Part shown: positions 42,912 to 52,451 of the stretch, in pieces
Layout: each line of letters begins with the position of its first letter
How positions within the stretch are numbered: position 1 is the stretch's first letter
From: UBA6136 sp044237765
Lineage (GTDB): Bacteria > Pseudomonadota > Gammaproteobacteria > Methylococcales > Methylococcaceae
Reading direction: 5' to 3'
NCBI GenBank assembly: GCA_044237765.1
Contig: JBIIEQ010000010.1
Location: forward strand, 1-64,000
Length of the DNA stretch: 64,000 nt
Notes under the pieces: model-generated
The model's input: only the letters and a program-made list of their open reading frames with translations
The model's database searches: none
What the model was told of the DNA's origin: nothing
Position numbers and translations under genes: made by a program

Positions 42912-43118
42912 TCTTGCCTTGGCCGGGTGCCTCGATATGCCAATATTGCTCGGATTGAATGGTGGAGCCTAAACGACGATAATGCCCGCAATTCGGAAGT
43001 CGTCGTTCTCAAATCAAGTCTTGTCCCGATTGTCACTTGGCTATCAGTTAAGTTGCAAAAGGGGTGGGATTATGCGCGGCGCTTTATACCAACCAAAGAG
43101 CACCCCACCACAGGACGC

Positions 43119-43688
43119 ATGGAAGAACTCGACGAGGAACTGGTCAGGCGCGTCCAACGGGGTGATAAGAAAGCCTTTGATGTGCTGGTCAGAAAATATC
43201 AGTACAAGATCGCCCAACTGATCAACCGTTACATCAAGGACCAGCATGAAGCGCTGGATGTTGCTCAAGAGACCTTCATCAAGGCTTACCGTGCCCTGCC
43301 TGGCTTTCGCGGGGACAGCGCTTTCTACACCTGGCTGTACCGCATCGCCATCAATACCGCGAAGAACCATCTGTCAATGCGGTCTCGTCGACCATCGGGC
43401 GATGAGATAGAAATCGAGGATGCGGAACAATTCGAGTCCGGTGGACGTCTGAGGAACTGCGAAACTCCAGAAGGTCTGCTTTTGACCGAGGAGATCGCCG
43501 TCGCGATTCAGGATGCTTTGAAGAAGCTTCCCGATGAACTCAGAACAGCGATCACCTTGCGGGAGTTTGAGGGATTAAGCTATGAGGAGATAGCCCAGGT
43601 AATGGGCTGTCCGGTTGGAACGGTGAGGTCCCGAATTTTCCGTGCGCGAGAGGCGATAGATAAACGACTTGAACCCCTGATTAGGTAG
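43119..43688 (+). CDS. rpoE: Extracytoplasmic sigma factor RpoE (AlgU)
   Basis: 189 residues. Region 2 is RRVQRGDKKAFDVLVRKYQY and DVAQETFIKAYRALPGFRGD, then FYTWLYRIAINTAKNHL. Region 4 is LPDELRTAITLREFEGLSYE and GCPVGTVRSRIFRAREAIDK, near-identical in layout to AlgU. ATG 43119 matches the family amino end; the frame is open to 42927. It heads rpoE-mucA-mucB-mucC-mucD, so envelope stress is sensed by this operon. No clear sigma-E autoregulatory promoter was found in the 277 bases upstream. Confidence 0.96.
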   Translation: MEELDEELVRRVQRGDKKAFDVLVRKYQYKIAQLINRYIKDQHEALDVAQETFIKAYRALPGFRGDSAFYTWLYRIAINTAKNHLSMRSRRPSGDEIEIEDAEQFESGGRLRNCETPEGLLLTEEIAVAIQDALKKLPDELRTAITLREFEGLSYEEIAQVMGCPVGTVRSRIFRAREAIDKRLEPLIR

Positions 43689-43695
43689 GAACACG

Positions 43696-44214
43696 ATGAA
43701 CACTGAAGACAATGGCCAAAAATTGAGCGCCCTGCTCGACGAAGAATTGGGTTATCACGATTCTCTCTCCCTGATGAGTCGGCTTGAGAGCGACGGGGAG
43801 TTGAGTGCCAAGCTGCATCGCTATGCCGTGGTCAAGGAATGTATGAAATCCGGGAGCCCGTTGGTTCCTGATGCGGATTTTGTCGATCGGGTCCATGCAT
43901 CGCTTGCTGAGGAGCCTGTGGTCCTTGCACCGCGCACTATGCGTAAGCCGGTCGGGGAAAAAGTCGCCACTTATGCGATCGCAGCCTCCATGGCTGTGAT
44001 TGCTTTGCTCGTGGGGCGCTCCTTAACTGATTATTCACCTGACAGGGCCGGCCAACTGTTGGCCCAAGCGGAAATGACCAGCCCGGTCACTCAGGCATCG
44101 ATGGAGCCTGAATTGCGTGATTATCTCGCGCTTCACAATGAATCTACCTACCTCTCAGGTAGCCAGGGCATGATGCCTTCGATCCGGTTAGTGAGCGGGT
44201 CAGTTGGGCGCTAA
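43696..44214 (+). CDS. mucA: Anti-sigma-E factor MucA/RseA
   Basis: 172 residues. The amino half (LSALLDEELGYHDSLSLMSR, LHRYAVVKECMKSG) is the cytoplasmic RseA sigma-binding domain. One membrane helix follows (ATYAIAASMAVIALLVG), then a periplasmic tail with LRDYLALHNEST like MucA. It binds and inhibits RpoE until cut by DegS/RseP-type proteases. It begins 7 bases after rpoE. Confidence 0.93.
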   Translation: MNTEDNGQKLSALLDEELGYHDSLSLMSRLESDGELSAKLHRYAVVKECMKSGSPLVPDADFVDRVHASLAEEPVVLAPRTMRKPVGEKVATYAIAASMAVIALLVGRSLTDYSPDRAGQLLAQAEMTSPVTQASMEPELRDYLALHNESTYLSGSQGMMPSIRLVSGSVGR

Positions 44215-44233
44215 CGACAGGTCAAGGCTGCAG

Positions 44234-45226
44234 GTGGCTCGATTTTTCTCAAGCTCTCGAACGTCCACTTTATTCCTCGCTGTCCTCAGTCTAAGCCCAC
44301 TCCCGTTGTGGTCAGGGCAAGCCTCGGTGAAGCCCACAACCGGTGTTGAGTGGCTGCAGGGTATGCGTCAGGCCGCCGGTTCGCTGAATTACCAAGGGGT
44401 TGTTGCTTACATCAAGGATCAGCAGGTCGATAGTTTCAAGCTTTATCATCAAGTCATCGACGGTAAGGAACGCGAGCGACTGGTTGCAATGAACAGCCCT
44501 TTCAGGGAGGTTCTACGCGCCGATGGTAACGTGGCGAGATATACCGCCGACTCGCATCAGGTGGTGGTTGAGACAAGGTCATCGAATCAATCCGTACTCA
44601 TCAACCTGCCTGAGGATACCTCCCTGCTGGATCGGTATTACCGGATCAACCTGCGTGGCCAGGAGTATGTGGCTGGCGCCTTGACTCAGGTGGTGGCGCT
44701 GGAGCCGAAGGATGCCTACCGTTACAGTCGGCTACTATGGATTGATACCTCGACACATCTTCCGCTCAAGCTGGAAGTCCTGAATGAGGACGGGATGTCC
44801 GTGGAGCAAATGGTTTTTACCACCATCAACACCAAAGATCTGATAGCGCCACAGGACTTGCAGCCATCGGTTCAGGCGACTTCAGCCATCACGCAGATCA
44901 GTCATCGGGAAACCCTTCCGGTGGACGGCTTGAAGTGGACTTTCAAGTCTGTGCCAGAGGGGTTTCAGATCCTCTCTTACTCTGTCCTCAAGCGACCCCC
45001 GCTGAACTCGCCGGTGGAGCACGTCCTGATGAGTGATGGGTTTTCATCGGTTTCGGTTTACATCGAAAAGCGAGACGCTCGCATCAATCCGGGTGCCAGA
45101 AAAATCGGTGCTGCGAGTGTCGACTCGGTTAAGTTGGGTGATTTTGAAGTTACCGTCATGGGTGAGGTGCCCCAAAAGACCGTTGAGCTCATCGCAAATG
45201 GTGTCCGAATAAAGGGCGATAATTGA
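44234..45226 (+). CDS. mucB: Sigma-E regulatory protein MucB/RseB
   Basis: 330 residues from GTG 44234, preceded by AAGG, with a signal sequence (STLFLAVLSLSPLPLWSGQA). A TTG at 44204 overlapping mucA is the alternative start. The body has WLQGMRQAAGSLNYQGVVAY and LPVDGLKWTFKSVPEGFQIL, with the RseB two-domain lipid-binding-like layout. It binds MucA in the periplasm and slows its cleavage; lipopolysaccharide or lipid binding releases it in known homologues. It shares one base with mucC. Confidence 0.92.
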   Translation: MARFFSSSRTSTLFLAVLSLSPLPLWSGQASVKPTTGVEWLQGMRQAAGSLNYQGVVAYIKDQQVDSFKLYHQVIDGKERERLVAMNSPFREVLRADGNVARYTADSHQVVVETRSSNQSVLINLPEDTSLLDRYYRINLRGQEYVAGALTQVVALEPKDAYRYSRLLWIDTSTHLPLKLEVLNEDGMSVEQMVFTTINTKDLIAPQDLQPSVQATSAITQISHRETLPVDGLKWTFKSVPEGFQILSYSVLKRPPLNSPVEHVLMSDGFSSVSVYIEKRDARINPGARKIGAASVDSVKLGDFEVTVMGEVPQKTVELIANGVRIKGDN

Positions 45227-45660
45227 TGCTCGAGGCTGAAGCGGTCGTTGCAGATGTTTCGGGCGGTGCTGTTGTGCTGAGAGTGATTCCCCGGACCTGC
45301 AATGGCTGCAAAATATCTTGCTCAAAATCTGAAGGGCTTGACCCCAAATGTTTCGAGTTCAAAAACCTTAGCCTGATATCATCGACCGGTTTATCCGTTG
45401 GTCAGCCTGTTTTTCTTGATATACCCCGTGAGCGGCTGATAAGCGCCGCATTCCTCCTCTACCTTGCTCCATTGTTCGGGTTTCTGTTCGGCATGGTGTT
45501 AGGCAATTGGGTTGCTGCACGGTTTGTTCCCGAAATTTCCGAGTCATGCGCGATGATCGGTGGTTTGCTGGGCTTAACCTCGGTATTTCGTTGCCTGTCG
45601 AGCCAGAGAGTCGGTTTGAGTCTGTTACAAGTTGTGCCAACGATCAGGCCGTTGCGCTGA
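45226..45660 (+). CDS. mucC: MucC/RseC family membrane protein
   Basis: 144 residues. The amino part has EAVVADVSGG and the four-Cys cluster CNGCKISCSKSEGLDPKC, as in SoxR-reducing RseC proteins; two membrane helices follow (ISAAFLLYLAPLFGFLFGMV and a second). ATG 45226 overlaps the mucB stop (TGATG). The role in sigma-E signalling is minor or unclear. Confidence 0.9.
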   Translation: MLEAEAVVADVSGGAVVLRVIPRTCNGCKISCSKSEGLDPKCFEFKNLSLISSTGLSVGQPVFLDIPRERLISAAFLLYLAPLFGFLFGMVLGNWVAARFVPEISESCAMIGGLLGLTSVFRCLSSQRVGLSLLQVVPTIRPLR

Positions 45661-45705
45661 TCATTCATCAAAGCTTTTTCGAATTTTCTTCCGCTGGAGT
45701 CACCG

Positions 45706-47145
45706 ATGCTGAAAGCCACATGGCGCCTCATTTATTTGCTAGTGCCCGTTTTTTTAATTGCTTCTCCCAGCTACGGGCAACTGCCTGACTTTACGGGTCT
45801 GGTCGAGCAAAATAATGCGGCTGTAGTGAACATCAGCACCACACAGAAAGTGGCTGCCAACCCAATGCAGCCTCAACTGCCCGAGGGTTTGGAGATTCCG
45901 GAAGGTGCGCCTTTCGATGAGTTGTTGAAGCGCTACTTTGGCGAGGGCGGACCTGGTGCACCAGGAGGTCCAGGTGGCGGTGAGCCGGATGATGCGAAGT
46001 CGCTGGGTTCCGGTTTCATCATTTCGCCCGATGGCTATGTCATTACCAATCATCACGTCATCAAGGACGCTGAGGAAGTGGTTGTTCGTTTGCAGGATCG
46101 GCGTGAACTGGTTGCCAAAATTGTGGGCTCTGACAAGCGCAGTGATATCGCTCTGCTGAAGCTCGAAGCCAAGGATCTTCCCGTAGTGAAGTTGGGGTCA
46201 TCGGATGAGCTGAAGGTCGGGGAATGGGTGCTGGCCATCGGTTCTCCGTTTGGTTTCGATCACTCGGTCACGGCCGGTATCGTCAGCGCCAAGGGCCGAA
46301 GCTTGCCCAGCGACAACTATGTACCTTTCATCCAGACGGATGTGGCGATCAATCCGGGCAACTCCGGGGGGCCTTTGTTCAACCTCGAGGGTGAGGTCAT
46401 CGGTGTCAATTCGCAGATCTACAGCCGGACTGGTGGCTTCATGGGACTTTCCTTTGCCATCCCGGTCGATGTGGCCATGCAGGTAGTTGAGCAGTTGAAG
46501 TCGCAGGGGAAGGTTTCCCGCGGTTGGCTGGGCGTGCAAATTCAGGATGTTACCCGTGAACTGGCCGAATCCTTCGGTATGAAAAAGCCGCAGGGTGCAC
46601 TGGTGTCGAAGATCATGCCCAAAAGCCCTGCAGGAGAATCGGGAATTCAGATCGGTGACATCATCGAGGAATTCAATGGCAGGGAAATCAATACCTCAGC
46701 CGAACTGCCGCCGATGGTAGGCACGACCAAAATTGGGGAAACAGCGAGGCTGAAGGTGCTGCGGGAGGGCAAATCGCTGGAGATTCCCGTCAAGATTGGT
46801 GCGCTGCCCGACGAGGAGCCTGCCATGGCGAGCAAGGAAGGGCCTTCCGTCGGCGACAAGGTAGCCCGATTGAATGTTGCTGTCGCCAATCCGACCGACG
46901 AGCAACGCGAACAGATGGAGCTGCCGAAGAGAGGCGGTGTTGTCATCATGGGCGTCAAGCCGGGGCCGGCAGCCGAAGCAGGTATTCGTCGCGGAGATGT
47001 CATTCTCCGCATAGGGGATCAAGCCGTTCGGGACGCCAAGCATTTCGGTGACATCATCCAGGTGTTGCCAAAAGGAAAGAGTGTCGCGGTCCTGGTGCAA
47101 CGTCAGGGGGGATCACAGTTCCTCGCCATTAAACTCAAGGATTGA
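45706..47145 (+). CDS. mucD: Periplasmic serine protease MucD (DegP/HtrA family)
   Basis: 479 residues. A signal peptide (IYLLVPVFLIASPSYGQ) and then a trypsin-like domain with H117 (TNHHVIKDA), D147 (SDIALLKLE) and S220 (NPGNSGGPLF). Two PDZ domains follow (GWLGVQIQDVTRELAESFG; GVVIMGVKPGPAAEAGIRRG). A Gly/Pro-rich linker loop lies at 80-92. It degrades misfolded periplasmic proteins and dampens the stress response. It closes the muc operon. Confidence 0.96.
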   Translation: MLKATWRLIYLLVPVFLIASPSYGQLPDFTGLVEQNNAAVVNISTTQKVAANPMQPQLPEGLEIPEGAPFDELLKRYFGEGGPGAPGGPGGGEPDDAKSLGSGFIISPDGYVITNHHVIKDAEEVVVRLQDRRELVAKIVGSDKRSDIALLKLEAKDLPVVKLGSSDELKVGEWVLAIGSPFGFDHSVTAGIVSAKGRSLPSDNYVPFIQTDVAINPGNSGGPLFNLEGEVIGVNSQIYSRTGGFMGLSFAIPVDVAMQVVEQLKSQGKVSRGWLGVQIQDVTRELAESFGMKKPQGALVSKIMPKSPAGESGIQIGDIIEEFNGREINTSAELPPMVGTTKIGETARLKVLREGKSLEIPVKIGALPDEEPAMASKEGPSVGDKVARLNVAVANPTDEQREQMELPKRGGVVIMGVKPGPAAEAGIRRGDVILRIGDQAVRDAKHFGDIIQVLPKGKSVAVLVQRQGGSQFLAIKLKD

Positions 47146-47149
47146 GGCT

Positions 47150-48952
47150 GTGTCGGATCAAAAGCACATACGCAACTTTTCTATCATCGCTCACATCGAT
47201 CATGGCAAATCCACCCTGGCGGATCGTTTTATCCAGACCTGTGGCGGGCTCAGCGAGCGGGAGATGTCTGCTCAGGTGCTCGATTCAATGGATATCGAGC
47301 GAGAACGTGGGATTACCATAAAGGCGCAAAGCGTTACCCTCGGCTACAAGGCTAGGGATGGACAGACATATCAGCTGAACCTGATCGACACGCCCGGGCA
47401 TGTCGATTTTTCCTATGAGGTTTCGCGATCACTTGCGGCGTGTGAGGGCGCTCTGCTTGTCGTGGATGCGGCCCAGGGTGTAGAGGCCCAGAGCGTGGCC
47501 AACTGTTATACGGCGATCGAGCAGGGCCTGGAGGTCATCCCTGTCCTGAACAAGATCGATCTGCCTTCTGCCGAACCGGATCGCGTCTGTACGGAAATCG
47601 AAGAAATAATTGGCGTGCCGGCGGATGAAGCCCTGCGCATCAGTGCCAAGACCGGGCTAGGTGTCGAAGATCTGCTTGAGCAACTGGTTGCCAAGGTACC
47701 CGCGCCAGAGGGTGATCCTGCTGCGCCCTTGCAGGCACTGATCATCGATTCATGGTTCGACAATTACCTGGGCGTGGTGTCGCTGGTGCGGGTGGTCAAT
47801 GGTTCGATCAAACGCAAGCAGAAGATGGTGATGATGTCGACGGGCAAGAGCCACATCGTCGATAAACTCGGTGTGTTTACGCCCAAATCACTCAACAAGG
47901 AAAGCCTCGATACCGGCGAGGTGGGTTTTGTCATTGCCGGCATCAAGGATATATTTGGGGCGCCTGTGGGGGACACGATCACGGCGACCGATGAGCCATG
48001 CGAGCAGGCATTGCCCGGTTTTCAACAGGTTCAGCCGCGCGTGTTCGCGGGTCTCTATCCGGTTGAGTCCGATGATTACGAGGATCTGCGCGAAGCGCTA
48101 AACAAGCTGAACCTCAATGATGCCGCGCTGCAGTTCGAGCCCGAAACCTCCCAGGCGCTCGGCTTTGGTTTTCGCTGTGGGTTTCTCGGAATGCTCCATA
48201 TGGAGATCATCCAAGAACGTCTTGAGCGTGAGTATGATCTCGATCTCATTACTACGGCCCCCACCGTGGTTTACGAGATTCTCAAATCCGATGAAACCAC
48301 CATCGAGATCGATAATCCATCCAAATTGCCTCCGCCGAACGAGATTGTCGAGATTCGTGAGCCCATCATCGAGGCCAACATCCTCGTTCCTCAAGATTAT
48401 TTGGGCAATGTCATCAGTCTGTGCATCGAAAAGCGCGGTGTGCAGCGTCGCATGCAGTACACCGGCGGGCAGGTAGCCATCAGTTTCGAGTTGCCGCTGA
48501 GCGAGGTGGTCCTGGATTTCTTTGACCGACTTAAATCCGTCAGCCGGGGCTTTGCCTCATTTGATTACGAGTTCCTGCGATTCCAGGCGGCGCCGCTCAT
48601 CAAGCTCGATATTCTCATCAATGGCGAGCGGGTCGATGCCCTTTCCTTGATCGTGCACCGGGATATCAGTCAATCCCGCGGGCGCGATCTGGTTGAAAAA
48701 ATGAAGGATCTGATTCCCCGGCAGATGTACGAAGTAGCCATTCAGGCCGCGATCGGCTCCAAGATCATTGCCCGATCCTCGGTAAAGGCCATGCGCAAGA
48801 ATGTTCTGGCCAAATGTTACGGCGGTGATATCACGCGAAAGAAAAAGCTGCTCGAAAAGCAGAAGGCGGGTAAGAAGCGTATGAAGCAGGTAGGTAAGAT
48901 CGATATTCCGCAAGAAGCCTTCCTCGCTGTTCTACGCGTCAATAAGGATTAA
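47150..48952 (+). CDS. lepA: Elongation factor 4 (LepA)
   Basis: 600 residues from GTG 47150, just after the mucD stop. The GTPase motifs are IIAHIDHGKSTLADRFIQ, DTPGHVDFSYEV and VLNKIDLPSAEPDR. The C-terminal LepA-specific domain has GSKIIARSSVKAMRKNVLAK and YGGDITRKKKLLEKQK. It promotes translational fidelity or recovery on stalled ribosomes. The gene order mucD-lepA-lepB is conserved. Confidence 0.96.
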   Translation: MSDQKHIRNFSIIAHIDHGKSTLADRFIQTCGGLSEREMSAQVLDSMDIERERGITIKAQSVTLGYKARDGQTYQLNLIDTPGHVDFSYEVSRSLAACEGALLVVDAAQGVEAQSVANCYTAIEQGLEVIPVLNKIDLPSAEPDRVCTEIEEIIGVPADEALRISAKTGLGVEDLLEQLVAKVPAPEGDPAAPLQALIIDSWFDNYLGVVSLVRVVNGSIKRKQKMVMMSTGKSHIVDKLGVFTPKSLNKESLDTGEVGFVIAGIKDIFGAPVGDTITATDEPCEQALPGFQQVQPRVFAGLYPVESDDYEDLREALNKLNLNDAALQFEPETSQALGFGFRCGFLGMLHMEIIQERLEREYDLDLITTAPTVVYEILKSDETTIEIDNPSKLPPPNEIVEIREPIIEANILVPQDYLGNVISLCIEKRGVQRRMQYTGGQVAISFELPLSEVVLDFFDRLKSVSRGFASFDYEFLRFQAAPLIKLDILINGERVDALSLIVHRDISQSRGRDLVEKMKDLIPRQMYEVAIQAAIGSKIIARSSVKAMRKNVLAKCYGGDITRKKKLLEKQKAGKKRMKQVGKIDIPQEAFLAVLRVNKD

Positions 48953-48955
48953 CCG

Positions 48956-49732
48956 ATGGATTACGATTTTTCGTTTTTTTTGGTGCTCGCGACCTTCGTC
49001 ACGGGTATTGTCTGGGGCGTTTATGCCCTATTGCAGCGCAAGGGAATCTTAGATGCCGGTGCTCAGGAGCCCATCATTGTCGAGTATGCCCGGTCCTTCT
49101 TTCCGGTAGTGCTGGTTGTGTTGCTGCTGCGTTCCTTTCTGTTTGAGCCTTTTCGGATCCCCTCGGGCTCCATGATGCCCACCCTCCTGGTGGGTGACTT
49201 CATTCTTGTCAACAAATTTACCTACGGCGTACGCTTGCCGGTACTCAATACGAAAATTATCGAGAATGGTTCACCTGAGCGGGGCGACATCATCGTCTTT
49301 CGTTTTCCCAAGGATCCAACGGTGGATTACATCAAGCGAGTGGTGGGCTTGCCCGGCGATCGCATCGGGTACTACAACAAGCAGGTTTTCGTGAATGGTG
49401 CTGCCATCAAGCAAACAGCCCTGGGCGAATACATGGGCGGGACTCAAGGAGCCGGCATGGAAGGGGAGTCGCTGTTCAGTGAGGAGTTGGGCAAGGTCAC
49501 CCACGACATCCTGGTCAGGCAGGGGGATCCCTCGGCTCGTGAAGGCGAATTTGTTGTGCCCGCGGGACAGTATTTCGTGATGGGCGATAACCGTGACAAC
49601 AGCAACGACAGTCGTTTCTGGGGTGCGGTGCCTGAGGGCAATCTGGTCGGTCGAGCCTTCTTTATCTGGATGAGTTGGGATTCCGGCAAGCCCGGCATTT
49701 CCTTCAATCGAATTGGCCAGGTGCTGGAGTGA
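48956..49732 (+). CDS. lepB: Signal peptidase I
   Basis: 258 residues, two amino-terminal membrane helices. The catalytic Ser is in PSGSMMPTLLVGDFILVNKF (S72), the general-base Lys in DPTVDYIKRVVGLPGD (K127), and GDNRDNSNDSRFWG is the box E. It removes signal peptides at the periplasmic face. It lies 3 bases after lepA, and its stop overlaps the DUF4845 start. Confidence 0.97.
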   Translation: MDYDFSFFLVLATFVTGIVWGVYALLQRKGILDAGAQEPIIVEYARSFFPVVLVVLLLRSFLFEPFRIPSGSMMPTLLVGDFILVNKFTYGVRLPVLNTKIIENGSPERGDIIVFRFPKDPTVDYIKRVVGLPGDRIGYYNKQVFVNGAAIKQTALGEYMGGTQGAGMEGESLFSEELGKVTHDILVRQGDPSAREGEFVVPAGQYFVMGDNRDNSNDSRFWGAVPEGNLVGRAFFIWMSWDSGKPGISFNRIGQVLE

Positions 49733-50148
49733 TGACCGTCCATCCGCGATGCGTGACCAACATGGGGAGATCCCGGCGATGCCGGTCATTCCAGAGGGGC
49801 ATGACATTGCTGTCATTTCTGGTGACTGTTGCGATTGCCATTGTGCTGGGCACCCTGGTGATGGGTTTGTTGCCGGCCTACGTCAATCATTACAAGGTGA
49901 AGGCTTCGCTCGCGGCCCTGCAATCCCAGCCGGAGTGGGCTTCACGGTCTCGGGAAGAGATCATTAGCGCTCTGCAAAAACATTGGGAGGTTGATTCGGT
50001 GGATGACGTCACCCCGCGAGACATTGCCATTACCCGCGAGGGGCGGAACACCAATGTACGTGTCGCCTACGATGTGACCCGGCCTTTTTTCCGCAATATC
50101 GAACTGGTGATCCATTTTGATGAGGCGATAGAGGCGGCTGACCGTTGA
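49732..50148 (+). CDS. DUF4845 domain membrane protein
   Basis: 138 residues. An amino-terminal type IV pilin-like helix (QRGMTLLSFLVTVAIAIVLG) precedes a periplasmic domain ending IELVIHFDEAIEA. DUF4845 proteins sit between lepB and rnc in many gammaproteobacteria, with unknown function. Start overlaps lepB (TGATG); its stop overlaps the rnc start. Confidence 0.88.
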   Translation: MTVHPRCVTNMGRSRRCRSFQRGMTLLSFLVTVAIAIVLGTLVMGLLPAYVNHYKVKASLAALQSQPEWASRSREEIISALQKHWEVDSVDDVTPRDIAITREGRNTNVRVAYDVTRPFFRNIELVIHFDEAIEAADR

Positions 50149-50837
50149 TTCAGGAGCCCGAAAAACTCGCCAGGAAACTTGGTCTCAAATTCAAGCAACC
50201 GATGCTCGTGAAGCGGGCATTGACGCATCGAAGCGCCCATGCCGACAACAACGAGCGACTCGAATTTCTGGGGGATTCGGTGCTTGGATTTGTCATTGCC
50301 GAGCGGCTTTACCAGAAGTTCACCGAAGCGGACGAGGGGGTGCTGAGCCGCCTGCGCGCCACCCTGGTCAATCAAACGGCCCTGGCCAATATCGCCCGCA
50401 AGCTCAGCTTGGGCGACTACCTGATCCTTGGCTCGGGTGAACTGAAAAGTGGTGGCTATCGCCGGGACTCCATTCTCTCCGATGCCATGGAGGCATTGAT
50501 CGGTGCCTTGCTCATCGATCAGGGCATTGATGCCTGCCGTGTCTGGATTCTGGGGTTATTCGCAGATCAGATCGACGGACTTTCCATGCGTGACTGGAAA
50601 AAAGATCCCAAAACCCGGTTGCAGGAATCCATGCAGGCCAGAGGATTGGATCTCCCGGCTTACACGCTCAAGTCAGTGGTGGGGCAACCTCATGATCAAA
50701 GTTTTGTGGTGGAGTGCCGGGTTTCTCTCACCGAGGAAACTTGCGAGGGGAGGGGGTCTTCCCGTAAACGGGCCGAGCAGGAATCCGCGGAAAAAATGCT
50801 CGCTAAACTCATCGAAGAATTTGGGTTGAAAGCATGA
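50145..50837 (+). CDS. rnc: Ribonuclease III
   Basis: 230 residues from TTG 50145. The catalytic signature is NNERLEFLGDSVLGF, and the second acidic cluster is DAMEALIGALLIDQG. The carboxyl third is the dsRNA-binding domain (DPKTRLQESMQARGLDLPAY; KRAEQESAEKMLAKL). It cuts rRNA precursors and dsRNA. It is coupled to era by ATGA overlap. Confidence 0.97.
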   Translation: MIQEPEKLARKLGLKFKQPMLVKRALTHRSAHADNNERLEFLGDSVLGFVIAERLYQKFTEADEGVLSRLRATLVNQTALANIARKLSLGDYLILGSGELKSGGYRRDSILSDAMEALIGALLIDQGIDACRVWILGLFADQIDGLSMRDWKKDPKTRLQESMQARGLDLPAYTLKSVVGQPHDQSFVVECRVSLTEETCEGRGSSRKRAEQESAEKMLAKLIEEFGLKA

Positions 50838-51715
50838 AATCTGGTTTTGTTGCGCTCGTCGGTCGGCCGAATGTAGGTAAGTCGACCTTGCTCAATCATC
50901 TGGTGGGACAAAAGATCAGTATTACGTCGCGCCGCCCGCAAACGACGCGTCATCGCATACATGGGATCAAGACGACTGAGGCTGGGCAGGCGATTTTTGT
51001 CGATACTCCCGGCATCCATGCCAGCGAAAAGCGCGCCATGAACCGGTATCTCAACAAGGCCGCCGGTTCGGCCCTTGGCGATGTCGATGTGGTGGTATGG
51101 CTCATCGATCGGCCAGCGTGGTTGCCGGAGGACGAGTTGGTGCTGCAACGCATCAGCACGGCAGGGGTGCCGGTTATTCTGGTCATCAACAAGATCGACC
51201 GTATTGAGGACAAGGACGAGTTACTGCCATTTTTGCAGGCAGCTTCGGAAAACCATGACTTCGCCGCGATGATTCCGGTTTCCGCGCTGAGGAGTTCCAA
51301 TCTCGATGTGCTGGATCGAACGATCATGGATCTTCTGCCCGAGGGGGAGCCAATTTTTCCGGAAGATCAGATTACCGATCGTTCCATGCGCTTCATGGCG
51401 GCGGAGATTATTCGGGAAAAGTTGATCCGTTCCCTGGGCCAAGAGGTGCCCCATGCGTTGACCGTTGAAATCGAGGAGTACAAGCAGGAGGGGGAATTGA
51501 CCCGCATCCGTGCCTTGATCCTGGTTGAACGGGCCGGACAGAAAGCCATCGTCATCGGCAAGAAGGGCGAGGTGCTGAAAAAAGTCGGCGAACGCGCCCG
51601 CCATGACCTGGAGCGGATGCTCGAGGGTAAGGTATTCCTGCAGTTGTGGGTCAAGGTGAAGGAGGGTTGGTCCGACGATGAGCGCGCCCTGAGGAGTCTG
51701 GGTTACGCGGATTGA
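50834..51715 (+). CDS. era: GTPase Era
   Basis: 293 residues. GRPNVGKSTLLNHLVGQKIS (G1), DTPGIHASEK (G3), NKIDRIED (G4), then the KH domain with VIGKKGEVLKKVGERARHDL. It binds 16S rRNA 3' end in 30S assembly. Confidence 0.98.
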   Translation: MKSGFVALVGRPNVGKSTLLNHLVGQKISITSRRPQTTRHRIHGIKTTEAGQAIFVDTPGIHASEKRAMNRYLNKAAGSALGDVDVVVWLIDRPAWLPEDELVLQRISTAGVPVILVINKIDRIEDKDELLPFLQAASENHDFAAMIPVSALRSSNLDVLDRTIMDLLPEGEPIFPEDQITDRSMRFMAAEIIREKLIRSLGQEVPHALTVEIEEYKQEGELTRIRALILVERAGQKAIVIGKKGEVLKKVGERARHDLERMLEGKVFLQLWVKVKEGWSDDERALRSLGYAD

Positions 51716-51727
51716 AGCGACCCTGGC

Positions 51728-52444
51728 ATGGTGCAGAGTCGCTATCCCTGCGATTTGATGGATGAAGCCATCATCCTGCATTGCCAGCCCTACCGCGAGA
51801 CCAGCCTGTTCGTCGATGTGCTGACCGAAGGTCATGGCCGGCTTCGGCTGCTGTCCAAGGGTGCCCGGCGGGGGCGGCATCCACTTTCCCATATACTGCG
51901 GCCTTTTTCGCGAGTCCGACTCTCCTGGGCCGGGCGAGGGGAACTGCCGTTGCTGACGGTTGCCGAGCCATCCGAGCCGTCCGTTTGCCTCGAAGGCACG
52001 GCCCTGTTCTGCGGGTTCTACATTTCAGAGCTTCTGTTGAAGCTATTGGCCCTTCAGGATCCGCATGCAGGGATATTCAGGCTGTGCCTTGAGACGCTGC
52101 AGGCGCTTGAGCGGGGTGCCGATCTGCAGCCGACGCTCAGGGGCTACGAGGTCGCTTTGCTGGAGGAAATTGGCTATGGGCTGCGTCTGGATGAAGATGC
52201 CGAAGGACGACCCATCAGTGCCGATCAGGTCTATCTTTATCGACTCGAAGAGGGTGCCGTGCCGGTCGGGTCGGGGAGGCGGAATGGGGTTCGGGGGGCG
52301 ACCCTCCTGGCATTGCAGCAGCGTCAGTTCAGCGATGACTCAGAGTTGCGCGAGGCCAAACGACTGATGCGGGGTGTTCTCAAGCACTACCTTAACGGAC
52401 GCTCACTCAAGAGCCGTGAACTGTTCAAACCAACAAAGAGTTAA
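51728..52444 (+). CDS. recO: DNA repair protein RecO
   Basis: 238 residues. DEAIILHCQPYRETSLFVDV and GRLRLLSKGARRGRHPLSHI are the OB-fold start of RecO; GFYISELLLKLLALQDPHAG and a C-terminal helix follow. It loads RecA with RecR. It lies 12 bases after era, in standard order. Confidence 0.94.
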   Translation: MVQSRYPCDLMDEAIILHCQPYRETSLFVDVLTEGHGRLRLLSKGARRGRHPLSHILRPFSRVRLSWAGRGELPLLTVAEPSEPSVCLEGTALFCGFYISELLLKLLALQDPHAGIFRLCLETLQALERGADLQPTLRGYEVALLEEIGYGLRLDEDAEGRPISADQVYLYRLEEGAVPVGSGRRNGVRGATLLALQQRQFSDDSELREAKRLMRGVLKHYLNGRSLKSRELFKPTKS

Positions 52445-52451
52445 TGCGATC

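Noticed and set aside
42996..43030. GGAAGTC followed by TCTTG as a sigma-E promoter for rpoE
   Set aside because: The -35 has a mismatch in the core and the -10 does not fit at the right spacing.
45940..45985. GGTGCACCAGGAGGTCCAGG repeats as a tandem repeat
   Set aside because: It encodes the Gly/Pro-rich linker of MucD (residues 80-92) and is too short and imperfect to be a separate feature.
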